A DNA stretch of 64,000 bases from Pseudarthrobacter sp. C4D7 (GCF_013359725.1 NZ_JABFMW010000009.1:1-64000), one strand, 5' to 3'; positions 35,881-43,515 are shown, counted from the stretch's first letter. The notes: generated by a model not told the origin, from the sequence alone. Numbers and translations are program-made.

Positions 35881-36936
35881 ATGGCCGGGTCACGGGGCGG
35901 AACGGACTTCACCTCCGCGCTGTTCCTGGGCCAGCACCACCCCAGCGCCGCGCTGGCCCCGTGGACGGAGTTCACCACCGGGGTGCCCGCCGTGTTGCGG
36001 GAGCTGCCAGCCGCCGCTGAGCTGGCCTCCCTGGTTGCCGCGCAGCAAGGGGCCGACGGCGGCCTGGTGGCCAGGTCTGCGCTGCACGGGATGATGGATG
36101 TGCTGCAGTCACTCCCCCGTCCCGGGGATGTGCTCCTGGTGGACGAGGCCGCCTACCCGCTCACCCAGTGGGCGTGCCGGGCCTCGCTTCCCCGGGGCGT
36201 GCGGGTGGCGACGTACCCGCATTTCCGGCCGCCCGGCGTCGTACCTCCCGTCAAGACCTTTCTGGTGACGGACGGCTGGTGCCAGGGGTGCGGGCGGCCG
36301 GCACCGCTCGCGGCGCTGCAGGCCATCGCCGCGCGGACCGGCGGGCAGGTGATCGTTGACGACTCCCTGGCGTTCGGCGTCCTGGGCCGGGCAACGGGTC
36401 CGCAGGGGTTCGGGGACGGGACCGGCACGGCCCGGTGGCTGGGCGTGTCCCATGACCGGCTGCTGTGGCTTGGTTCGCTGGCCAAGGCCTACGGCACGCC
36501 GGTCACGGTGATCACCGGCGATGCCGCCACGGTGGGGCTGGTGGCCCGGAACGGCGGGAACCGGATGCACAGCAGCCCGCCGTCGGCAGCTGACCTTGCC
36601 GCCGGGCTCGGCGCCCTCCGCAGCAGCAGCCTGCCCCGGCTGCGGCGGCGGCTGTGGCGGCTGACCCTGTGGCTGCGGCGGACGTTCGCCGGCCTGGGCC
36701 TGCCGCCGCTGGGACTTCCGTTCCCGATCGTGGGAACCCGGGTGGACTCGCTGCCGCTGGCACGCCGGTGGCGGAGCGCGCTCGCGGCCCGGGGTGTGCA
36801 GGTGCTGGTGCAGCTGCCCCGCTGCCGGCCCGGGGCGGTGTTGTCCGCCGTGGTGCGGGCCGACCACACCCAGGCCGACCTGGACGCGCTGGTGCGCGGA
36901 CTTGCCGCGGTGACGTGGGACAGGCGGGCGGCCTGA
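35881..36936 (+). CDS. PLP-dependent aminotransferase-fold protein (AOS/BioF-like)
   Basis: A 351-residue protein of fold type I, related to 8-amino-7-oxononanoate synthases. VIVDDSLAFGVLG (158-170) aligns with the PLP ring motif that normally reads VDDAHGTGVLG, so the usual His is replaced by Leu163. GSLAKAYGTP (199-208) carries the probable PLP Lys202. The N-terminal LFLGQHHPS resembles the SNNYLGL start of the family. It is shorter than typical members (about 390), so it may make an unusual amino ketone or be a degenerate enzyme. Its TGA overlaps the next ATG by one base. Confidence 0.7.
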   Translation: MAGSRGGTDFTSALFLGQHHPSAALAPWTEFTTGVPAVLRELPAAAELASLVAAQQGADGGLVARSALHGMMDVLQSLPRPGDVLLVDEAAYPLTQWACRASLPRGVRVATYPHFRPPGVVPPVKTFLVTDGWCQGCGRPAPLAALQAIAARTGGQVIVDDSLAFGVLGRATGPQGFGDGTGTARWLGVSHDRLLWLGSLAKAYGTPVTVITGDAATVGLVARNGGNRMHSSPPSAADLAAGLGALRSSSLPRLRRRLWRLTLWLRRTFAGLGLPPLGLPFPIVGTRVDSLPLARRWRSALAARGVQVLVQLPRCRPGAVLSAVVRADHTQADLDALVRGLAAVTWDRRAA

Positions 36937-37694
36937 TGATCGTGGACTCGCACGTGCACGTGGGCACCGCCGGCGTTCCGCTGGGCCCGGCCGGCCCCGC
37001 CGCATCCTTTGCGCTGTGGCGGAAGCGGGCTGCCGCCGTCGGAATTTCCCGGGGGGTGCTGATGGCCGCGCCGGTGGGCAGCTACGCGGCAGCCAACCGG
37101 ACCGTGGCGCACCTGGCCGCGAGGGAGCCGGGCCGGTGGCTCTGGTACGTGTTCGTCAATCCCGTGGCCGACCGGGGACGGGTGGATGCCGTGGTGGCGG
37201 CCGCCCACGCGCGCGGCGCCTGCGGCATCAAGGTGCACTGGTCCGACGGGCCCGCCACGGACGAGGTGGCGCTCGCCGCCGAACGCCACCGGATGCCGGT
37301 GCTTTTCGACCCCGGTGGGGACGTGCAGCAGGTGTGCTACTTGGCCGGGCGGCACCCGGATGTGGCGTGGATCGTGCCGCACCTGTCCGCCTTCAACGAC
37401 GACTGGCGGGCCCAGAAGCGGCTCACCGACGTGCTGGTCCGGGTGCCCAACGTCTTCACGGACACCTCCGGGGTGCGGTACTTCGACCTGCTGGAGGAGG
37501 CCGTGGCCCGGGCCGGATCGCGGAAGGTGCTATTCGGCAGCGACGGGCCGTACCTGCACCCCGCCCCGGAGCTCGCCAAAATCTTCGCGCTGGGCATGCC
37601 GCCGGCTGACCGGGCCCTCATCCTGGGCGGCAACGTCCTCAGACTGACGGCCGCCGCCCGGAGCGGGCGCTGCCACACCAATTGCGGGACCTGA
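36936..37694 (+). CDS. amidohydrolase-family (TIM-barrel) protein
   Basis: A 252-residue protein of the amidohydrolase_2 type. SHVHVG has the paired His6/His8, GIKVHW lies at 97-102, VPHL supplies His149 and FGSDGPY supplies Asp203. The His usually found after strand five is Asp here (VLFDPGG, residue 125), so metal binding may differ. It could decarboxylate or hydrolyse a small molecule made by the PLP enzyme encoded just before it. The product ends CHTNCGT. It is translated from an ATG that overlaps the previous stop. Confidence 0.75.
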   Translation: MIVDSHVHVGTAGVPLGPAGPAASFALWRKRAAAVGISRGVLMAAPVGSYAAANRTVAHLAAREPGRWLWYVFVNPVADRGRVDAVVAAAHARGACGIKVHWSDGPATDEVALAAERHRMPVLFDPGGDVQQVCYLAGRHPDVAWIVPHLSAFNDDWRAQKRLTDVLVRVPNVFTDTSGVRYFDLLEEAVARAGSRKVLFGSDGPYLHPAPELAKIFALGMPPADRALILGGNVLRLTAAARSGRCHTNCGT

Positions 37695-37709
37695 CAGGAG
37701 GAACAAGCC

Positions 37710-38345
37710 ATGATTGCGAACATGCCTGCACCGGCCGGGCTCCCGGCGCCGATCAGGGCGCCGGGTATGGCCGAGATCAAACCGGACAACGGCCCGGCCA
37801 TCAGGGACGGGCTCAACCAGCTGCGCGCCTACCTGCGCCAGAGCGACGCCTCGCGGCGGGCGGGGCCGGGCAGCCGGGCGGCCCGGCCCGCGTGGATGTC
37901 CGGCACCGAGCCGCAGCGGGACTCCGTCTGGCTGGTCACCTACCGGCCGTGGCCGCCGGGGCCGGCGCCCAGCCAGGTGCGCATCTTTGCCCACGACATC
38001 GCCAGGGACAAGCTGGTGGCCAGGAGCACCAGGGATGACCGGCTTCCGGCCACGAAGGACCTGGTGAAGTCCCGCCGCGAACTGCCTCCCGTCCCGCTGG
38101 CAAAGACCATCCCGTTTCCGTCACCGGAGCGGCAGCCGGACATGTTCGGGCTGGCCGTCGAGGACCTGGTCCGCCAGCAGTTCGGCAGGATCTACAAGCG
38201 CGCCAACTACCGCGGCCGGCGTCCGGGGCGGAAGGGGCCGGACGTGCTCTGGCGGGAACTCGGGGACCTGTTCCACGAACTCGCCCTGGAGACCGGGGAC
38301 GGGTACTGGCACGAGGTGGCGGACGAGCTGGGGCACGGGGTTTAG
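37710..38345 (+). CDS. hypothetical protein, last gene of the sigma-54 operon
   Basis: A 211-residue soluble basic protein preceded by a strong AGGAGG-type site. It contains RDSVWLVTYRPWPPGP near residue 70, a form also hinted at in the partial gene at the right edge of the window (WWVIFQPWPSPG). Its C-terminal half is helical with VLWRELGDLFHELALETGDG. I recognise no domain. It is separated from the convergent activator gene by 44 bases. Confidence 0.65.
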   Translation: MIANMPAPAGLPAPIRAPGMAEIKPDNGPAIRDGLNQLRAYLRQSDASRRAGPGSRAARPAWMSGTEPQRDSVWLVTYRPWPPGPAPSQVRIFAHDIARDKLVARSTRDDRLPATKDLVKSRRELPPVPLAKTIPFPSPERQPDMFGLAVEDLVRQQFGRIYKRANYRGRRPGRKGPDVLWRELGDLFHELALETGDGYWHEVADELGHGV

Positions 38346-38389
38346 CCGGCTGTGGCGGGCTGTGGCGGGCGTTAGCTGCCTTGCCTGCG

Positions 38390-39796
38390 TTAGCCGCCCT
38401 GGCCGCCGGTGTCTGTCCGGCGGGCCTGCCGCTGCTGGACGGCACGGTCCGTGAGCCCCAGCATGGTGGCAGCCGAATGGACGTTCCCGCCGCTGCGCTC
38501 CACCGCCACCGCCACGGCTGCCTCGGCGGCCCGTTCCTTGATCTCCCGCAGCCCCAGGCCGGCATCAACTGCCCAGGCCACCGCTGTGGCGAGGGGGTCC
38601 GCGGCGCCTGCCGGGCCGCCGTCGTACGTGTTCCTGTCCTGGTCAGCCGCCGGGCCGCCGTCGAACGGGTGCCCCGTCGGGTGCCCTGCGCGGGGCCTGT
38701 CTTCGCGGGGCAGGTCGCCGGGGGTGATGGCCCCGGGCCCGACGTGCCGCGCCGCGATGCGGAAGGCCAGCTGCCGGAGGTCGCGCAGGTTGCCGGGGTA
38801 GCTGCGGCGGAGCAGGACGTCCTGGACGGCGGGATCCACGTCCGGGTCAGTCCGGGCGCCGGTGGCTTCGCGGCAAAACCGGGCGAAGAGGCCCAGGATG
38901 TCCTCCAGCCGGTCCCGCAGCGGCGGCATGGTGACCACGGAAGCTGCGATGCGGTGGTAGAGGTCGGTGCGGAAGCCGCCGGCGGACACTTCGCGGGCGA
39001 GGTCGCGGTTGGTGGCACAGATCAGCCGGAACTTGCTGTGCAGCCACCGGTCGCCACCCACCCGCTTGTACGTGCCTTCCTGGACGACGCGGAGCAGTTC
39101 GGGCTGGAGTTCCAGGGGCAGTTCGCCCACCTCGTCCAGGAACAGGGAGCCCTGGTCGGCGGCGGAGCAGGCGCCGGTCCGCACGCTCACCGCGCCGGTG
39201 AAGGCGCCGCGTTCATGCCCGAAGAGCTCGCTGCCCATCAGCGTGGAAACGATGGTGGTGCAGTCCACCACCACCAGGTTGCCGCGCTGGCTGCTGACCG
39301 CGTGCGCCACCCGGGCCGCCAGTTCCTTGCCGGTGCCGGTCTCCCCCTGGATCAGGATGGGGGCGTTCCCGAACTTCGCGGCCACTACCAGGTCCCGGAG
39401 CGCGGTCCGCAGGGCCGGGCTCTGCCCCGCCAGCGTGTCCCGGACCGGGGCGGAGTCGATCACCGATTCCACGTCCTCGATCCGCTGCAGCCAGGCTGCC
39501 ACCTGCTCCACCCGGCCGTGCCAGGCCAGGCATTCCGCGGCCCCCGCCTCCAGAACGGGCCAGGGTTTCAGCCGGCCGTCCGGCGGGCCGAACACCAGCA
39601 CCCGGCACCGGCCGTACTCCGCCATCCCCAGGGCCGAATCCAGGTCCTGGCTGTGGGTGCCGGCGAGGATGATGCCTGCAGTGTCGGCTGTGCCGGGGGC
39701 GTCCGCCGGCTGCAGCTGGATCTTCGCGGCGCGGAGGGCTGCGATGGCCTCACTGGCCCAGGCCTGCCGGCCACTGAGGTCCATTACCCACGGCAT
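38390..39796 (-). CDS. sigma-54-dependent transcriptional activator (enhancer-binding protein)
   Basis: A 468-residue AAA+ activator. The Walker A is GETGTGKE (151-158), the sigma-54-contacting loop GAFTGA is intact (197-202), and the Walker B is SLFLDEVGE (217-225). GFRTDLYHRI marks the arginine-finger region. A Fis-type HTH closes the chain (RSGGNVHSAATMLGLTDRAV). The N-terminal 120 residues resemble a receiver domain (RVLVFGPP, GAAECLAW), but I find no convincing acidic pocket or phosphoacceptor, so control may not be by phosphorylation. The start ATG 39796 follows GCGAGGG. It faces the seven-gene operon it probably controls. Confidence 0.9.
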   Translation of the reverse strand: MPWVMDLSGRQAWASEAIAALRAAKIQLQPADAPGTADTAGIILAGTHSQDLDSALGMAEYGRCRVLVFGPPDGRLKPWPVLEAGAAECLAWHGRVEQVAAWLQRIEDVESVIDSAPVRDTLAGQSPALRTALRDLVVAAKFGNAPILIQGETGTGKELAARVAHAVSSQRGNLVVVDCTTIVSTLMGSELFGHERGAFTGAVSVRTGACSAADQGSLFLDEVGELPLELQPELLRVVQEGTYKRVGGDRWLHSKFRLICATNRDLAREVSAGGFRTDLYHRIAASVVTMPPLRDRLEDILGLFARFCREATGARTDPDVDPAVQDVLLRRSYPGNLRDLRQLAFRIAARHVGPGAITPGDLPREDRPRAGHPTGHPFDGGPAADQDRNTYDGGPAGAADPLATAVAWAVDAGLGLREIKERAAEAAVAVAVERSGGNVHSAATMLGLTDRAVQQRQARRTDTGGQGG

Positions 39797-39857
39797 CGAG
39801 TCCCTCGCAGTTCCGCTGCCGGCACACCGCCTGCGCAACGTAGCTGACCATGCCAGG

Positions 39858-39917
39858 CGTTACTGCCCCGTTACTGGCGGCGTGCCGGCGTCTTTGCGTT
39901 GGCGGATCTTGCGCCAA
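39858..39917. promoter_or_regulatory. repeat motifs upstream of the activator gene
   Basis: Two direct copies of CGTTACTGSC (near 39858-39880) are followed by a palindrome, TTGGCG-N7-CGCCAA, at 39899-39917. They lie between the divergent activator gene and the small gene at 39994 and could be an operator. No match to the -24/-12 consensus with correct spacing is convincing here. Confidence 0.35.
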
Positions 39918-39981
39918 TCTTTCAGGAAAAACCGCGGGTTGGTGATGGTTTTTCGCGCAGGATGAGGGTCAACGGAAGGAG

Positions 39982-40953
39982 TCAGAGAACACCATGACCG
40001 ACCACAGCGCCCCTGGCCGGCCCGGGGTCCCGGTCCCCGGCAGCGGCGGCACCCTGGTGATCCGCACCTGGCGGGAGCCCGACGGCGAACACGGGTTCCG
40101 CGCCCGCGTCACCTACAGCGAGGGCGCCGGGGAGCACGGCAGCATGTCCGCGGCGGACCGGGAGGAAGTCCTCCGCGCGGTCCGGCAATGGCTGTCCGCC
40201 CAGGACGGATAACGGCCCCGCCAGCCCCTTGATGAGGTTGTCCAGGGCTTCGGAGGGCAGGACGCCCGTGTCCCGACGCAGTGCCGTGGCGTAGTTCTCA
40301 TAGGCGTGCAGCGCGGAGACGGGGTTCCCCAGGGCCAGCTCCGCGGTGACCAGGGCCCGCACGGCGCTCTCGTACAGGGGCTCGATTTCCAGCGCGGCGG
40401 TTGCCGCTTCCACAGCGCACTCGCAGTCCCCCGTTGCCAGCAGTGAACGCGACAGCAGCGTCAGCGCGTGCAGCCGGTCCTGGTGCAACCGGCTCTGCTC
40501 GAACACCACCCAGTCCTCGTACCAGCCGGGCAGCAGGTCCGCGTCCCTGAGGGCCAGCAGCGCGGTCTTGGGGGCGCTGCCGGTTCCCGATTCCTGGCGC
40601 CCCGACGCGGTTTCCATTCCCCCCGCTGTTTCCTGGAGCAGGGCCCTGACCCGGTTCAGGTCCACCTCCACGACGGGATCCAACGCCAGCACCGATCCGT
40701 CTTTCGCCAGCAGGCCGGGGACCTGCCGCGAGACCAGATGGACACTCACCCTGAGGCTTTCCAGTGCCCTGGGCTCCGGGCATTCCGGCCAGAGGAGCCC
40801 GGCCACGTAGTTCCGGACCCGGGGGCCGCGGATGGCGAGCGCGGCGATCAGGCGCTGCTGGCGAAGGGCAACATGGACAATTTCTCCGTCGCGGCGCAGC
40901 TGCCAAAACCGGAGCAGGTCCAATTCCAAATGTCCACAGCCAGCACCGCCCAC
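39982..40953 (-). CDS. SARP/BTAD-type transcriptional regulator
   Basis: A 323-residue protein with an N-terminal winged-helix part (VALRQQRLIAALAIRG, YVAGLLWPECPEPRALESLR) and a bacterial transcriptional activator domain (LPGWYEDWVVFEQSRLHQDR, ALHAYENYATALRRDTGVLP). SARPs activate nearby operons, often for secondary metabolism. The domain ends near residue 245. The last 75 residues are low-complexity and overlap the opposite-strand 72-residue gene, so the biological C-terminus is doubtful. The start is probably GTG 40953 with GAGGTG upstream. Confidence 0.75.
   Translation of the reverse strand: MGGAGCGHLELDLLRFWQLRRDGEIVHVALRQQRLIAALAIRGPRVRNYVAGLLWPECPEPRALESLRVSVHLVSRQVPGLLAKDGSVLALDPVVEVDLNRVRALLQETAGGMETASGRQESGTGSAPKTALLALRDADLLPGWYEDWVVFEQSRLHQDRLHALTLLSRSLLATGDCECAVEAATAALEIEPLYESAVRALVTAELALGNPVSALHAYENYATALRRDTGVLPSEALDNLIKGLAGPLSVLGGQPLPDRAEDFLPVRRGHAAVLPGALAVGDAGAEPVFAVGLPPGADHQGAAAAGDRDPGPARGAVVGHGVL
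39994..40212 (+). CDS. small hypothetical protein (72 residues)
   Basis: It encodes a coherent alpha/beta protein: TLVIRTWREPDGEHGFRARV, then YSEGAGEHGSMSAADREEVL and RAVRQWLSAQDG. The pattern beta-beta-helix with RARV and a C-terminal W-L is seen in other short actinobacterial proteins of unknown function. AAGGAG lies upstream of the ATG, slightly far. It is divergent from the activator gene. Almost its whole length is antisense to the 3' end of the SARP gene. Confidence 0.6.
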   Translation: MTDHSAPGRPGVPVPGSGGTLVIRTWREPDGEHGFRARVTYSEGAGEHGSMSAADREEVLRAVRQWLSAQDG

Positions 40954-41343
40954 GGGACACCTCAGCCGGGTTGAAGTACCTGAACTACGTAAATTTGAGG
41001 ATCCTCAGCTTGAAAATGAATGTCAATGTGCCAAAGCCCCTAATCGGGTTGGGAGGGCGCGCTCTCGAAAGCTCCCGCCAGCGCGGCGTCCTCCCTGCAT
41101 GCGGCCAGCACTCCTCGCGACGCGCATGATCCTTTACCTGCCCGGCGCATCCTCATCGACGCGCACCATCCCTACCGACACGGGCGCTCCCCTCCGCGGC
41201 TCACATATCGGGTGCGGCAACGGCGACGCCGGTCGGCAGGGAACATGCGCGTCGCCAGCGCGTGCGGGCATTGCCGCGGCACGCTTTCCACATAGCCGGC
41301 GTCGGCGCTTCCCGGAAGGCGCGCTGCCCGGCACCGTAGGTGC
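40954..41343. other. intergenic region with palindromic repeat copy C
   Basis: A 390-bp gap. The left part, near the SARP start, is AT-richer (AACTACGTAAATTTGAGG), as expected of a promoter. The rest is copy C of the long palindromic repeat. I see no gene. Confidence 0.55.
41118..41262. repeat. long imperfect palindromic repeat, copy C
   Basis: It begins GCGACGCGCATGATCC, includes CGGCGCATCCTCATCGACGC, and ends with AGGGAACATGCGCGTCGCC. It is more diverged than copies A and B but has the same order of elements, including a central ATATCGGGTGCGG. Confidence 0.6.
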
Positions 41344-42312
41344 ATGACCGATCTGCCGCCGTTCTTCCTCTCCCGGGACCGAATCCTCCACGGACTCAGC
41401 GCGAACGATCTCGCCAAACGCACCAAGTCCGGGGCATTGGAACGGGTCCGGCACGGGGTGTACGACGATGGGCCCGCGTGGCGTGCGCTGAAGACCTGGG
41501 AACAGTACCGGGTGCGCGTCCAGGCAGCTGCGGAGACCTTCGAAAAGCCCACCATCTTCGCCCGCCATTCCGCAGCCAGCGTGTGGAGTATCCCGTTCAT
41601 CGCGGGTCCCGTCTGCGCCCTCACTTTGAAGAACGACGGCGGGAGGTCACGTGCCGGAGTCATCCGCCACTTTGGTGCCCGGGAGGGCTTGGGGGTGGTC
41701 AGGCGGGAGGGCCTCCTGGTCACCGACCGCGTCCGCACGATCCTGGACCTGGCGGCATTCAGTCCCTTCGCCGAAGCCATAGTGCCGCTGGATTACGTGC
41801 TGCGGCCGGATCCGGTCCACGGACTGCCTGCCCTGACGAAAGAACAGTTGGAGGCGGGCATCGGCACTATCTATACCGCTGCGGCGGGGCGACGAATCAG
41901 GGCTGCCGTTGCCTTTGCCGATCCCAGGTCTGCCTCCGCCGGGGAGTCCTGGAGCCGGGCGCGAATCCACGTGGCCGGGTTCGAGCCGCCGGTCCTCCAG
42001 CAGCAATTCTCCGATGCGGCGGGGCTGGTAGGTTTCTCGGACTTCTACTGGAAGCAGGCCAGGGTGGTTGGCGAGTTCGACGGCGAGGAGAAGTACGTCG
42101 GAGACGCCTACCTCAAAGGCCTGACCCCCTCCCAGGCCGTCGTGGCGGAGAAGAACCGGGAAAACCGGATCCGTGCCCTGGGGATTAACGTGGTGCGGTG
42201 GGACTGGACCGAGCTCGCGTCGCCGGGCACGCTGGAACGTAAGCTGGCCGCGGCAGGCGTGGCCCGCCGTCGCACGCGTTCTGCCATCCTCGACGCGCAA
42301 AACCGCCTGTGA
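41344..42312 (+). CDS. AbiEi-type antitoxin-domain protein with nuclease-like C-terminus
   Basis: A 322-residue protein. The N-terminus (ANDLAKRTKSGALERVRHGVY) is the winged-helix AbiEi-type antitoxin/regulator domain. The centre has FARHSAASVWSIPF and RRGLLVTDRVRTILDLA-like stretches. The C-terminal part, KQARVVGEFDGEEKYVGDAY with a late GINVVRWDWTEL, resembles the DUF559/Vsr-type nuclease fold. Such proteins are abundant in actinobacteria, usually without a visible AbiEii toxin, and none is adjacent here. The ATG follows a GC-rich spacer without a strong ribosome-binding site. Confidence 0.75.
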   Translation: MTDLPPFFLSRDRILHGLSANDLAKRTKSGALERVRHGVYDDGPAWRALKTWEQYRVRVQAAAETFEKPTIFARHSAASVWSIPFIAGPVCALTLKNDGGRSRAGVIRHFGAREGLGVVRREGLLVTDRVRTILDLAAFSPFAEAIVPLDYVLRPDPVHGLPALTKEQLEAGIGTIYTAAAGRRIRAAVAFADPRSASAGESWSRARIHVAGFEPPVLQQQFSDAAGLVGFSDFYWKQARVVGEFDGEEKYVGDAYLKGLTPSQAVVAEKNRENRIRALGINVVRWDWTELASPGTLERKLAAAGVARRRTRSAILDAQNRL

Positions 42313-42329
42313 CCCGCACGCCCCCCGGA

Positions 42330-42400
42330 CGCGGCGCCTATCCCGGGTGCGCCGAGGAATCTGCGCGTCGGGCAGGAACCTGCGCAGCGCTGCGCCGGAG
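42330..42400. repeat. long palindromic repeat, copy D (partial)
   Basis: A shortened copy: ATCCCGGGTGCGCCGAGGAA, then TCTGCGCGTCGG and CTGCGCAGCG. It overlaps the last codons of the leftward small membrane protein gene, so the tail of that protein is encoded by repeat sequence. Confidence 0.55.
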
Positions 42401-42625
42401 GCGGACCAGCCGTACAGCGTGAAAGCTCACCAGCCCGATGCCCACGACGACGGACACCACGTCGTACCACTGCTCCGGGCCCGAGACGAGCCGGTACACC
42501 GAAGGCGCCATGACAAAGAGGGCCCCGATGGCGCTGGCCCAGGAGCCGAACACCTTCTCAACGCGCCGTTCGTTCGCTGACCTCGCGGCAACCCGTTCGG
42601 CGTAGTCACTGTCTTCCAGTCCCAT
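42338..42625 (-). CDS. small two-span membrane protein (95 residues)
   Basis: Two hydrophobic helices are visible (ASAIGALFVMAPSVYRLV and DVVSVVVGIGLVSFHAVRLV), preceded by an Arg/Glu-rich amphipathic start. The ATG lies at 42625. The C-terminal 20 residues come from palindromic repeat copy D. The function is unknown. Confidence 0.6.
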   Translation of the reverse strand: MGLEDSDYAERVAARSANERRVEKVFGSWASAIGALFVMAPSVYRLVSGPEQWYDVVSVVVGIGLVSFHAVRLVRLRRSAAQVPARRADSSAHPG

Positions 42626-42675
42626 GCGTCTGCCCCCTCAGGCGTTGGTTCCGTCGAGCCTACTCCGCGGGCGAG

Positions 42676-43377
42676 GTGCGGCGGACCCTCAAGCCCTGCT
42701 ATTCCAGTTGTTGGCCGGTCCTGACAGGGCTATCTTGGTGCTATCCCGGGCCCTGCTGGGACGGCCATCGGTTCCAGGTCTCGCAGAGGCACGCCATTAG
42801 TTACGTTCCCGTCAGCAGGCGCACCATCAGGCGCCACCGGGAGTCCGAACGGTCCACCCGGCGCCTGGTGGTTGCCCTCTCCACCGGAGCGGTCCTGGCC
42901 TGGCTGCTGTCCGTGACGTTCTCAGCCCTGGTCAACGTGGGCGACGACGTCCACAACGTTGATCTCGCAGTCCATGACCTCTTCCTGGTGGTGGCCTTTG
43001 GCGCCATCATCCTGGTGGACTGGCACGGCTTTCTGTGGCTGATCGGCCGGCGCAAACTCGGCGAGATCATCCGGCTTGATGCGGCAGCAACACCGCTGAT
43101 CTGGGGTGGCCTGGCCGGGCTGCTGGCCACGGGCGTGTTCCTCAGCCCACACCTGGACAACCCGATGACGGAATTCAAGCTGGGGGCGGTCCTTGTGCTC
43201 AGCCTGAACGGGATCATGCTGATCCCCCTCATGCGGCGCCTCGCCAGGCTTCCAGCCGAGGCCAGGTTCACGGACCTGACCCGCGGCCAGCGCCTCCACA
43301 TGGTGGCGTGCCTGGCGGTCTCGCAACTCTGCTGGTGGACGGCGATCATCATCGGATTCATCAACGCTGAGTCCTGA
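42676..43377 (+). CDS. membrane protein with four to five spans, start uncertain
   Basis: From about 42830 onward the frame encodes a clear membrane protein: RLVVALSTGAVLAWLLSVTF, DLFLVVAFGAIILVDW, PLIWGGLAGLLATGVFL, KLGAVLVLSLNGIMLIPLM and a final span WWTAIIIGFIN. The first 50 residues from the GTG at 42676 look untranslated (Cys/Trp-rich). The true start is probably a non-ATG codon nearer 42800; I could not fix it. No family was recognised. Confidence 0.6.
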   Translation: MRRTLKPCYSSCWPVLTGLSWCYPGPCWDGHRFQVSQRHAISYVPVSRRTIRRHRESERSTRRLVVALSTGAVLAWLLSVTFSALVNVGDDVHNVDLAVHDLFLVVAFGAIILVDWHGFLWLIGRRKLGEIIRLDAAATPLIWGGLAGLLATGVFLSPHLDNPMTEFKLGAVLVLSLNGIMLIPLMRRLARLPAEARFTDLTRGQRLHMVACLAVSQLCWWTAIIIGFINAES

Positions 43378-43407
43378 GCCGCGGGCCGCCGTCGTCCGAT
43401 TCCTTGC

Positions 43408-43515
43408 TGTTTTCGATACGCAAATCCCCCTGCGACACGCCCGTTCATCGTCGCCCCCCGGAATGTGGGCCGCGCAACGGAATCTGCGCCTCGGTAGGTA
43501 ATCTGCGCAGCGGAA
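43408..43515. repeat. long imperfect palindromic repeat, copy E
   Basis: TTTTCGATACGCAAATCCCC on the left; GTGGGCCGCGCAACGGAA, TCTGCGCCTCGGTAGG and ATCTGCGCAGCGG on the right. It fills the gap between the membrane protein and the regulator gene and is flanked on the left by GGGCCGCCGTCGT, as copy A is on its right. Confidence 0.65.

Noticed and set aside
39899..39917. Possible sigma-54 promoter of the activator or of the 72-residue gene
   Set aside because: GG and GC can be found ten bases apart, but neither the -24 nor the -12 box matches further; the palindrome explains the sequence better.
40985..41040. Possible -24/-12 promoter for the SARP gene (TTTGGCACATTGACA on the minus strand)
   Set aside because: TGGCAC is present, but the position ten bases after GG is TT instead of the required GC.
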